A DNA stretch of 10,421 nucleotides from positions 1 to 10,421 of the forward strand of contig WLEX01000023.1 of the NCBI GenBank assembly GCA_009704065.1, given 5' to 3'. The position numbers and the translations under genes were made by a program. The DNA is from Actinomycetota bacterium. GTDB taxonomy: Bacteria > Actinomycetota > Acidimicrobiia > Acidimicrobiales > Ilumatobacteraceae. The notes under the pieces are model-generated. The model was not told the origin of the DNA, ran no database searches, and saw only the letters and a list, made by a program, of their open reading frames with translations. Positions within the stretch are counted from its first letter, which is position 1. Every line of letters starts with the position of its first letter. Positions 1 to 8,178 of the stretch are shown piece after piece.

Positions 1-1193
1 AAAACAATTCCTTCAGGATTCACGTCACCAACAGCAACACCAGTAGTGCCGACAAGGTTGTCACGGCCAATGGTGGGCGTCGCAAAACGTGTTCGCACCA
101 TGGACGGCATACCCACTACATACGTAAGTGCGACGCTCGTGATGCACACCAAAAGTGCAAACCAGCCTGGCCGCATAGATAGACCATCGACAGAGCGGAA
201 CATGGTGAACGAAGCAATCACATACAGCGCTAGGCCCACACCGGTCCATAAACGCGGTACGCCTACTTGAACATCAACTGCAAAGGCAACGAACGCGGCG
301 AGAAAAATTCCTATGCCGATACCGCTCATTGGTAATGCACCCATTCCCATACATCCAAGAATGAGACACACTGCACCGACAAATGCACCAATACCAATTC
401 CGGCAGTAAAGAATTCAAAAATCAATAGTGCAATACCGATGGTGAACAACAAGTACGCAGACGGAGGGCTTGCCACAGTGTGCAGCAAACGAGGCACGAG
501 ACCTAACTTGAAAAACCGAACCGTAGTTGCTTCACGTGTGACTTGACCTTTTGCATCAAGTACATCTGACACTGTGTCGAGAGTAACGCCACGAACGGAA
601 ACGCCGTCGAGTGCGTACAACATGTTGCGTAATACAGGCACTCCGCGATCATCAGTTGAATTCTTCAACACTTGCTGGTCACGAGCATCGAGGAAACCAA
701 GTGAACCCGAATGCAATGCGTCATCGGCCATACCGAATGACAATTGCTTCCCATCAATGCTCAACATGGTTCCGGTGCGTCCAACACGAGCGCCAGGTGC
801 CATGGCCGTGACGTCGGCAACGGCCAACATTTGTGCTGGCAGTCCATAGGCACGCGAACCACTCGGGCCAACCCAAATCGCAACGGGAATTTTTGAAGCA
901 GCAATTGCTTCCAACACTTCAGCCATGCGCTCGCGGCCAACAACAGCGCCTTTTGTATTGACCTGAAGTACCACTGCTTGAGCACCGTTGTCTTGCGAAC
1001 GAGTAATGGCCTTTTCAATCGAGTCGGCCACGATGGAGTCGACCAAGCCACTCACCTCGACTACGTCGACGGGAGCAAGCTTTGTGGAGTTATCTGCAGC
1101 ACTCGCTCCGTGGCCTGAGAACAAGCTCAGAGCTGGACCGGCAATAACTAATGCCATTCCGCACACGATGCGTCTTTTTGCGCCTACCCTCAA
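1..1193 (-). CDS. NfeD-family membrane protein with ClpP-class domain (3' end cut by window edge)
   Basis: The reading frame is open from a TTG at 1193 to the left edge, giving 397 codons without a stop. The C-terminus lies outside the window. The start is supported by AAGGAG at 1205-1200, 6 nt upstream; the alternatives (GTG at codon 10, ATG at codon 13) lack such a site. Order of parts: a signal peptide (residues 1-33, basic start, hydrophobic core, ASA-type cleavage site); a ClpP/crotonase-like domain (about 43-220) with VVEVSGLVDSIVADSIEKAI and a GPSGSRAYG...AMAPGARVG stretch; about five hydrophobic segments between 244 and 362; and the beginning of the NfeD OB-fold domain (375-397, GRDNLVGTTGVAVGDV). 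This order is that of long NfeD / 'membrane-bound ClpP-class serine protease' proteins, which in other bacteria associate with SPFH/stomatin proteins in membrane quality control. In the archaeal relative PH1510 the nucleophile lies in GASAASAG. Here the region reads GSRAYG, so protease activity is doubtful. The family is clear, the activity is not. Confidence 0.88.
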   Translation of the reverse strand, partial: MRVGAKRRIVCGMALVIAGPALSLFSGHGASAADNSTKLAPVDVVEVSGLVDSIVADSIEKAITRSQDNGAQAVVLQVNTKGAVVGRERMAEVLEAIAASKIPVAIWVGPSGSRAYGLPAQMLAVADVTAMAPGARVGRTGTMLSIDGKQLSFGMADDALHSGSLGFLDARDQQVLKNSTDDRGVPVLRNMLYALDGVSVRGVTLDTVSDVLDAKGQVTREATTVRFFKLGLVPRLLHTVASPPSAYLLFTIGIALLIFEFFTAGIGIGAFVGAVCLILGCMGMGALPMSGIGIGIFLAAFVAFAVDVQVGVPRLWTGVGLALYVIASFTMFRSVDGLSMRPGWFALLVCITSVALTYVVGMPSMVRTRFATPTIGRDNLVGTTGVAVGDVNPEGIV

Positions 1194-1199
1194 TGGTCT

Positions 1200-1205
1200 C
1201 TCCTT
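1200..1205 (-). promoter_or_regulatory. Shine-Dalgarno site deciding the TTG start of nfeD
   Basis: AAGGAG on the minus strand lies 6 nt before the TTG at 1193. It is one of only three strong Shine-Dalgarno sites seen ahead of start codons in this window, and it fixes an otherwise unremarkable TTG as the start. Confidence 0.7.
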
Positions 1206-1209
1206 CTTT

Positions 1210-2058
1210 ATGGAACCACACCACTTTTTCACGGCACAGCGTGTCCTTATTGTTGCTGGGAAAGGCGGCGTAGGGAAATCGACCCTAGCGACCTCCCTTG
1301 CCTACCTGTCTGCCCGCTCCGGAATGCGCACGCTCTTGGTGTCCCTCGACGCGCCGTCGACCCCCATCCCGCCCCATGATTTGCTGGAACAGATCACGGT
1401 TAGCCCTGGTCGCGCCCTCGCCGATTACCTAGCCACCAAGGGTTTGGGGCTGTTATCCCGCCAATTGGCCAAGTCGGGAATCATGGAATTGGTGGCTACC
1501 ACGGCCCCTGGCCTCGATGACCTTTTGGTCCTCGGGCGCATCAAAGCCTTCGAACAGGAATTGCGAGCCGATGTGATCATTGTCGATGGTCCGGCCGCGG
1601 GTCACGCCCTCGATCTGGTGAGGGCACCTGCTCAATTGAAGCGAGCGATTGGCAATGGCCCCATCAGTTCTCAAGCAGATGAAGTAATCGCCATGTTCGC
1701 CGATGGCACCCGATGCAAAGTGATGTTGGTGACCACCCCTGCCATTACCCCCGTCACTGAAACCTGTGAAGCAGCAGAAGAATTACGCGATCAAGCCGGC
1801 GTCGCACTTGCCCCCATTGTGGTGAATAAATACGAAGTTCTTGTTCCCACCATTGATACAACATCACTCAGTCCCAATTCGCGCGATGCACTGCAATACC
1901 TCGCACAACGCGGTGTTGCCCAAACAGATGCTCTCGGAGTGTTGTCCGATTCGCTCGAACTTCCGCAACTTGTTACCAAGCGACATCGTCTAACAGGCGA
2001 AGAACTTGTCGTTGCACTTGCAGAAGATTTAGAAGAAGCAATAAAGGCAATGCCATGA
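1210..2058 (+). CDS. Get3/ArsA-like ATPase, first of a tandem pair (Rv3679-type)
   Basis: A 282-residue P-loop ATPase of the ArsA/Get3 branch of the SIMIBI class. Visible motifs: Walker A GKGGVGKST (17-25), including the 'signature' lysine K18 that in Get3 reaches across the dimer interface; a divergent switch I region, SLDAPSTP (45-52), in place of the usual DPAHS; TTAPGLDDLLVLGRIKAF (97-114), a stretch characteristic of the family; switch II-like DGPAAGHALDL (126-136, compare Get3 DTAPTGHTLRL); and VVNKYEVLVP (204-213) at the position of the Asn-containing nucleotide loop. The ATG at 1210 is chosen because longer in-frame readings run antisense into nfeD. No Shine-Dalgarno site precedes it. 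Its stop overlaps the next ATPase start by 4 nt (ATGA), so the two are translationally coupled. Mycobacterial Rv3679/Rv3680 form a similar adjacent pair and have been described as Get3 homologues. Arsenite transport is unlikely: no arsenic genes or Cys metal site are visible. The substrate is unknown. Confidence 0.85.
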   Translation: MEPHHFFTAQRVLIVAGKGGVGKSTLATSLAYLSARSGMRTLLVSLDAPSTPIPPHDLLEQITVSPGRALADYLATKGLGLLSRQLAKSGIMELVATTAPGLDDLLVLGRIKAFEQELRADVIIVDGPAAGHALDLVRAPAQLKRAIGNGPISSQADEVIAMFADGTRCKVMLVTTPAITPVTETCEAAEELRDQAGVALAPIVVNKYEVLVPTIDTTSLSPNSRDALQYLAQRGVAQTDALGVLSDSLELPQLVTKRHRLTGEELVVALAEDLEEAIKAMP

Positions 2059-3164
2059 GCGAACAACGAATCATCGAGATATGTCAGAGTGCGAAAATCA
2101 TCGTCACGTGTGGAACTGGTGGCGTAGGAAAAACAAGTGTTGCTGCAGCACTTGGTCTCGAAGCAGCTCTTAAGGGTCGTCGCGTTGTTGTTATTACCAT
2201 CGACCCTGCCCGTCGCCTTGCCGATGCCATTGGTCTTGGTGAAGGAAAAGGTAATGAATTACAGCGTGTTCCGCTCGATGCATCGGGTGAACTGTGGGTC
2301 ACCATGCTCGATGTGCAAGAAACCTTTGACTCATTGGTACGTGATACTTCACCAAGCGAGGAACGCACTGCTGAAGTGATGAACAACTCGTTCTATCGAA
2401 GCTTGTCGCGCAGCTTGTCAGGCACTCGCGATTACATGGCGGCTGAACGTTTGCATAGTTTGCACAATGATCCACGATTCGACTTGGTCATTGTCGACAC
2501 TCCTCCATCACGTAACGCGCTCGACTTTCTTGAATCACCAGAACGTCTCGCCCGATTCTTACGCCACCCCATTGTGAAATTTCTGGTGGCACCAAGCCGC
2601 GGTGGATTACGTTTCGCCAATGCCGCTATGCAGCCGGTGCTCAAAGCCATCTCTATGGTGGTCGGTGGCGATGCACTCACCGGTGCTGCATCGTTTCTCA
2701 AAGTCTTCGACGGAATGGAAGCAGAATTTTCTCGACGTGCACTAATCGTGGCAAAAGCACTGCGCAGTGATGCAAGCAACTTTGTAATTGTCACTGCACC
2801 GTCAGCCGATGCACTGACCGAAGCCGATCATTTCGTATCCGAGCTATCTCGACTAGGAATTTCTTTGCAACTCATCGTGGCTAATCGCATGCCACCTCGC
2901 TTCGGAACTCTCACAGCAACCGAAGAACAAGCCGCAGCAGCCGCAACCTCTGGCGATCTTGCCCTTGCGCACGACCTCATTGCAGGCCTATGTGAAGACG
3001 CCGATGCGGCGGATGCATCCATTGCATCATTCGTTCAGCGCACAACAGGGCGTTTCCCTCAGGTGGCCACCGCTCATGCAACCGAATTGCCAACCGACAT
3101 CCACGACATGGCTTCAATCCGCGCCCTCGCTGAACAACTCGCAGCCTCACCATCTCGGCAGTAA
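2055..3164 (+). CDS. Get3/ArsA-like ATPase, second of a tandem pair (Rv3680-type)
   Basis: A 369-residue ATPase starting at ATG 2055, inside the stop codon of the preceding ATPase gene. Motifs: Walker A CGTGGVGKTS (19-28), in which the Get3 signature lysine position is a threonine (GTGGVGKT, not GKGGVGKT); canonical switch I TIDPARRLADAIGL (48-61); an actinobacterial insert NSFYRSLSRSLSGTRDYMAA (111-130); switch II VDTPPSRNALDFL (147-159); and a helical segment rich in Gly/Ala/Phe (180-225) where Get3 proteins bind hydrophobic clients. VANRMPP (275-281) matches the late nucleotide-binding loop. The C-terminus (282-369) is Ala-rich and probably helical. The motif set matches the Rv3680 family, whose members sit beside an Rv3679-type partner. 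Together the two genes probably encode a cytosolic heteromeric ATPase. Targeting or chaperoning of membrane proteins is inferred from Get3 homology, not shown here. Confidence 0.86.
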   Translation: MSEQRIIEICQSAKIIVTCGTGGVGKTSVAAALGLEAALKGRRVVVITIDPARRLADAIGLGEGKGNELQRVPLDASGELWVTMLDVQETFDSLVRDTSPSEERTAEVMNNSFYRSLSRSLSGTRDYMAAERLHSLHNDPRFDLVIVDTPPSRNALDFLESPERLARFLRHPIVKFLVAPSRGGLRFANAAMQPVLKAISMVVGGDALTGAASFLKVFDGMEAEFSRRALIVAKALRSDASNFVIVTAPSADALTEADHFVSELSRLGISLQLIVANRMPPRFGTLTATEEQAAAAATSGDLALAHDLIAGLCEDADAADASIASFVQRTTGRFPQVATAHATELPTDIHDMASIRALAEQLAASPSRQ

Positions 3165-3167
3165 AGT
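3162..3167 (+). promoter_or_regulatory. Possible leaderless -10 element (TAAAGT) for the receiver gene
   Basis: TAAAGT fits the actinobacterial TAnnnT -10 pattern and lies exactly 6 nt before the GTG at 3174, the spacing expected if transcription starts at the start codon. Its first three bases are the stop codon of the upstream ATPase gene. No Shine-Dalgarno site is present. No convincing -35 was identified, and simple readthrough from the ATPase genes would also express the receiver gene. Confidence 0.35.
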
Positions 3168-3173
3168 CAGACC

Positions 3174-3647
3174 GTGCATATTTTGATCGCCACAGACGCC
3201 CAATGGGTCCTCGACGAGGTGCAAGCTGCTCTTGGCTCGCCCTCCACCACAATCCAAGTAGTGACCAACGGTCGCCTTGTCGCGCCTGCCGTGGCCGAAC
3301 GCACACCCGATATCGCCATTCTCGATCTGCAAGTGGGAAGTATGGGCGGCATGGCCATCACCATGGACCTTCGTCTCGATTACTCAAGCGGTGCATTGCC
3401 TCACATTCCCGTCCTCATGCTTCTCGATCGCACGGCCGATGTTCACATGGCACGTCGTAGTGGCGCCGATGGTTGGATCATTAAGCCACTCGATGCATTG
3501 CGATTGCGCAAAGCCGTTACTGCCATTGCAGGCGGTGGTTGCTATGCCGAAGGCATTCCCGTTCCCCCAGAAGAAGTTGCTGAAGAAGTCGTCACGGAAA
3601 TTACCGCTGAAGCAACCGACGAGTCGCCTGTCGAAACCCTCGCCTAA
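3174..3647 (+). CDS. Stand-alone receiver-domain protein (atypical response regulator)
   Basis: 157 residues starting at GTG 3174, 9 nt after the second ATPase gene and on the same strand. The first about 120 residues fold-match a CheY-like receiver: beta-1 HILIATDA with D8 in the acidic pocket; a likely phospho-acceptor D51 in DIAILDLQVG; the beta-4 strand IPVLMLLDR (78-86); and the invariant lysine K104 in WIIKPLD. The Ser/Thr normally found at the end of beta-4 appears to be replaced (D85/R86), and only one acidic residue of the usual pair is obvious, so phosphorylation-driven switching may be weakened. There is no DNA-binding or enzymatic output domain. Instead residues 129-157 form an acidic, Pro/Glu/Thr-rich tail. 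No histidine kinase is encoded nearby. Position after two Get3-like ATPases suggests it acts with them, but no function can be assigned from sequence. Confidence 0.8.
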   Translation: MHILIATDAQWVLDEVQAALGSPSTTIQVVTNGRLVAPAVAERTPDIAILDLQVGSMGGMAITMDLRLDYSSGALPHIPVLMLLDRTADVHMARRSGADGWIIKPLDALRLRKAVTAIAGGGCYAEGIPVPPEEVAEEVVTEITAEATDESPVETLA

Positions 3648-3700
3648 ATTCCTTTCCTCTCCGACGCTTTTGTGGCACACATTGTCATTAGGGAAAAAGC

Positions 3701-3707
3701 AGAAGGA
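3701..3707 (+). promoter_or_regulatory. Shine-Dalgarno site deciding the GTG start of the tail-anchored protein
   Basis: AGAAGGA lies 7 nt before the GTG at 3715. It excludes the longer in-frame reading that extends back into the receiver gene. An ATG at 3708 is closer but out of frame and meets a stop after six codons. Confidence 0.65.
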
Positions 3708-3714
3708 ATGTACA

Positions 3715-5980
<2,266 letters not shown>

Positions 5981-6001
5981 GTAAAGAGTATTGCAGGCTG
6001 G

Positions 6002-6514
6002 TTACTTGCGTTCGGGCAATGGTGCCGAATAGGCAGAACCCGAATCGAGACCAAAGGCCGTATGCAATGAACGAACAGCTGATTCCATGTCGTGAGAAGA
6101 CACAACAACAGACACACGAATAGTGCTTGTTGAGATCATGTGGATGTTGATGTTGTTATCGGCAAGCACACGGAACATCTTTGCTGCGATACCTGGGCTG
6201 GTCTTCATGCCAGCACCAACAAGCGACACTTTTGCAATTTCAGAGTCATGGGTAACACCCGATGCACCGATTTCAGTTGCAACACGCGACACGATGTCTT
6301 CGGCCACTTTGAGATCAGCTTTTGGCATGGTGAAAGAGATATCGGTGAGACCATCTTTCGATGTGTTCTGAACAATCATGTCGACGTTGATGTTTGCGTT
6401 AGCAAGACTTTCAAACAATGCAGCAGAAATACCGGGGCGATCGGGCACACCAACAACGGTGACTTTCGATTCGCTGGCATCGTGAACGACACCAGAAATA
6501 ATTGGTTCTTCCAT
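6002..6514 (-). other. lysC: Internal in-frame start giving the aspartate kinase beta (ACT-domain) subunit
   Basis: An ATG at 6514, codon 251 of LysC, lies in frame and is preceded at 8 nt by AAGGAGAT. Translation from it gives a 170-residue protein containing only the two ACT regulatory domains, starting [10 protein letters not shown]. In Corynebacterium glutamicum and Bacillus subtilis, LysC/aspartokinase II is an alpha2-beta2 enzyme whose beta subunit is made from such an in-frame start; in Corynebacterium it falls at about residue 250. Both the position and the ribosome-binding site match that arrangement. The full-length GTG start has no comparable site. Confidence 0.75.
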
Positions 6515-7264
6515 GGAGGTATCTCCTTGTGATGGTTGATCGCTGACCCATGTGCCGTGTTCCCACGTGAAACTGGAACGAACATGAATAGGAACATTGT
6601 GGTTACGAGCAAATTCGACTGAACGCAGTGCAAGGACCTTGCTACCAACGCCCGCCATTTCGAGCATCTCTTCAAACTGTAAGTGCACTAATTTGCGCGC
6701 TTGCGGAACAATGCGTGGGTCGGCAGTAAAGACGCCGGTGACATCGGTGTAGATCTCACATACGTCGGCATCGAGGGCCGCGGCCAAAGCAACAGCGGTG
6801 GTATCGCTTCCGCCACGACCAAGGGTGGTGATCTCACTGTCTGTCGAAACGCCCTGGAATCCGGCCACGACGACTACTTTTCCTTCGGCCAAGGCTGCGC
6901 GCACGCGGTCACCCTTGATTTCGGCAATTTTGGCCTTGGTATGCACGGTGTCGGTGATGATCCCGGCCTGAGAACCAGTGAGGCTTACAGCCTCTACTCC
7001 AATACCCGCAAGGGCCATACAGAGCAGAGAGGCAGAGATGCGCTCACCCGTGGTGAGCAACATGTCCATTTCACGGCCCGGATGAACCCCTGAGACCTGA
7101 TTTGCGAGAGAAAGAAGATTGTCGGTGGTTTTCCCCATGGCAGAGACCACAACGACGACCTGATTGCCATGCCGCTGGGTAAAGGCCACATGGTCTGCCA
7201 CGGACTTGATGCGGTCCGGGTCTGCCACGGACGTGCCGCCATATTTTTGAACAATTAGTGCCAC
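6002..7264 (-). CDS. lysC: Aspartate kinase (alpha subunit)
   Basis: Phosphorylates aspartate with ATP, the first committed step to lysine, threonine, methionine and isoleucine. 420 residues from GTG 7264, giving the canonical start [13 protein letters not shown] as in Corynebacterium LysC. A TTG three codons upstream is possible but less likely. Kinase domain: KYGGTSV (7-13), [12 protein letters not shown] (37-48), the [14 protein letters not shown] substrate region (64-77), and [19 protein letters not shown] (147-165). Two ACT domains follow: about 265-340 with [12 protein letters not shown] and [10 protein letters not shown], and about 345-415 with [14 protein letters not shown] and [12 protein letters not shown]. 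These resemble the concerted lysine-plus-threonine feedback sites of actinobacterial enzymes, including a serine at position 302 matching corynebacterial Ser301. An internal start at 6514 probably also makes a separate beta subunit. TAACCT 9 nt upstream of the GTG suggests a leaderless transcript. Divergent from the cyclophilin gene across 42 nt. Confidence 0.96.
   Translation of the reverse strand: MALIVQKYGGTSVADPDRIKSVADHVAFTQRHGNQVVVVVSAMGKTTDNLLSLANQVSGVHPGREMDMLLTTGERISASLLCMALAGIGVEAVSLTGSQAGIITDTVHTKAKIAEIKGDRVRAALAEGKVVVVAGFQGVSTDSEITTLGRGGSDTTAVALAAALDADVCEIYTDVTGVFTADPRIVPQARKLVHLQFEEMLEMAGVGSKVLALRSVEFARNHNVPIHVRSSFTWEHGTWVSDQPSQGDTSMEEPIISGVVHDASESKVTVVGVPDRPGISAALFESLANANINVDMIVQNTSKDGLTDISFTMPKADLKVAEDIVSRVATEIGASGVTHDSEIAKVSLVGAGMKTSPGIAAKMFRVLADNNINIHMISTSTIRVSVVVSSHDMESAVRSLHTAFGLDSGSAYSAPLPERK
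6521..6528 (-). promoter_or_regulatory. Intragenic Shine-Dalgarno site for the LysC beta subunit
   Basis: AAGGAGAT on the minus strand (6528-6521) ends a few bases before ATG 6514, with 8 nt between AAGGAG and the ATG. The codons here encode a low-constraint linker (SQGDTS) between the kinase and ACT domains, so the sequence is free to serve as a translation signal. Confidence 0.7.
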
Positions 7265-7306
7265 CGCTTTCAAAGGTTATCTGTCGAGCACTAACCTTCA
7301 GACTTC
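7265..7306. promoter_or_regulatory. Divergent lysC / cyclophilin promoter region with mirrored TAACCT elements
   Basis: The 42-nt gap holds the inverted repeat AAGGTTA (7273-7279), 12 nt, TAACCTT (7292-7298). Read outward on each strand, this gives TAACCT exactly 9 nt before both GTG starts (7264 on minus, 7307 on plus). TAACCT fits the TAnnnT -10 pattern. For the plus strand TTCAAA at 7269-7274 is a possible -35 with a 17-nt spacer. The minus-strand -35 is poor. Neither gene has a good Shine-Dalgarno site, so short-leader or leaderless transcripts are likely. The repeat could also be an operator for a dimeric regulator. Confidence 0.55.
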
Positions 7307-8119
7307 GTGGGAACAGATAAAAGAGCTCGTCAAAAGGCAAACCGTGATCGCGCCCGTCAAGAGCGCATCCGCAAGCAAAAATTCACCAAAGTCCGCAATC
7401 GTGGGCTTCTATTCGGATTAGGTATTCCGGCCATCATCTTGGCCCTTTTCCTCATCTCGAATTTCGTCATGAAAGATTCGACCCCCGCAGCACTCGTGAC
7501 CGATCCCCTCAGTGCCGAAACTGACGCGACACTTCCGGGTAAGGCAATCACAGGCAAAACCCCGTGCCCGAAGGCCGATGGCACCGAAGCCCGCGTCACA
7601 ACCTTCGAACAAGCGCCCACCATGTGTATCGACCCCGCCAAGTCATACACCGCGCTTTTCGAAACCAATCAAGGATTGATTGAAGTCGCGCTCGACACAA
7701 AGAAGACACCGAACACGGTGAACAACTTCGTCACCTTGTCTCGCTACAAGTACTACGACACGTCGTTTATCTTCCGCACCGACGTGAACCTCGACATCAT
7801 TCAAGGTGGAGGCGCTACCAACAGCGATAGCCCCGGATACACCATCAAAGATGAAGGAACCGGATTCACATACAAGACCGGCGACTTAGTCATGGCTCGT
7901 AGCTCCGGCGCCGATTCGGGTGGTGGCCAATTCTTCTTCGTCACAGGCCCCAAGGCTTCCGTTCTCGATAGCCAAGGCACCTACGTCACCTTCGGTTCAG
8001 TGACCAAGGGTCTCGATGTCACACAGAAGATCCTGGGCATGAGTGCCGGCGAAGGCGCACTCGGTGGTGCACCAAGCACCCCAGTCAAGATCATCTCTGT
8101 CACTATTACCGAGAAATAA
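7307..8119 (+). CDS. Membrane-anchored cyclophilin-type peptidyl-prolyl cis-trans isomerase
   Basis: 270 residues from GTG 7307. Residues 1-32 are strongly basic (KRARQKANRDRARQERIRKQ) and would stay in the cytosol. Residues 33-54 (GLLFGLGIPAIILALFLISN) form one membrane anchor, placing the rest outside the membrane. After a linker (55-110) with two cysteines (C87 and C107, possibly a disulfide) comes a cyclophilin domain (114-269): a FETNQGLIEVAL start, the catalytic arginine R157 in FIFRTD, IIQGGG (164-169), GDLVMARS (192-199), GGGQFFFVTG (205-214) and YVTFGSVTKGLDV (226-238). This is the actinobacterial layout of basic N-terminus, membrane anchor and cyclophilin. The domain catalyses proline isomerisation during folding of exported proteins. 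It is transcribed away from lysC and shows no pathway link to it. Confidence 0.92.
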   Translation: MGTDKRARQKANRDRARQERIRKQKFTKVRNRGLLFGLGIPAIILALFLISNFVMKDSTPAALVTDPLSAETDATLPGKAITGKTPCPKADGTEARVTTFEQAPTMCIDPAKSYTALFETNQGLIEVALDTKKTPNTVNNFVTLSRYKYYDTSFIFRTDVNLDIIQGGGATNSDSPGYTIKDEGTGFTYKTGDLVMARSSGADSGGGQFFFVTGPKASVLDSQGTYVTFGSVTKGLDVTQKILGMSAGEGALGGAPSTPVKIISVTITEK

Positions 8120-8144
8120 ACCCCTACTTTTCAGTGTCAGTTCT

Positions 8145-8171
8145 TTGACATTGGGTTCCGGTTGTTACCGT
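8145..8171 (+). promoter_or_regulatory. Probable leaderless promoter of the 3-hydroxybutyryl-CoA dehydrogenase gene
   Basis: A consensus -35 TTGACA (8145-8150) is followed after 15 nt by TACCGT (8166-8171), a TAnnnT-type -10, 7 nt before the ATG at 8179. The spacer is slightly short, but the -35 is perfect. No Shine-Dalgarno site lies between -10 and ATG, so the transcript should start at or near the start codon. Confidence 0.55.
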
Positions 8172-8178
8172 GTTTTCC

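Noticed and set aside
988..1209. N-terminal extension of the first ATPase back to an ATG at 988
   Set aside because: This stretch lies antisense to the well-supported nfeD coding sequence and gives no recognisable domain. The P-loop is at the normal distance from ATG 1210.
1210..3164. Arsenite efflux ATPase (ArsA) function
   Set aside because: No arsB, arsR, arsD or arsC is nearby and no metal-binding cysteine cluster is visible. The sequences fit the actinobacterial Get3-like pair better.
3277..3714. Long upstream extension of the tail-anchored protein frame
   Set aside because: It overlaps the receiver gene in another frame with unprotein-like composition, and a strong Shine-Dalgarno site marks GTG 3715 as the start.
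7265..7273. TTG start of lysC at 7273
   Set aside because: GTG 7264 gives the canonical N-terminus and the 9-nt distance to TAACCT that mirrors the divergent gene. The TTG immediately abuts the hexamer.
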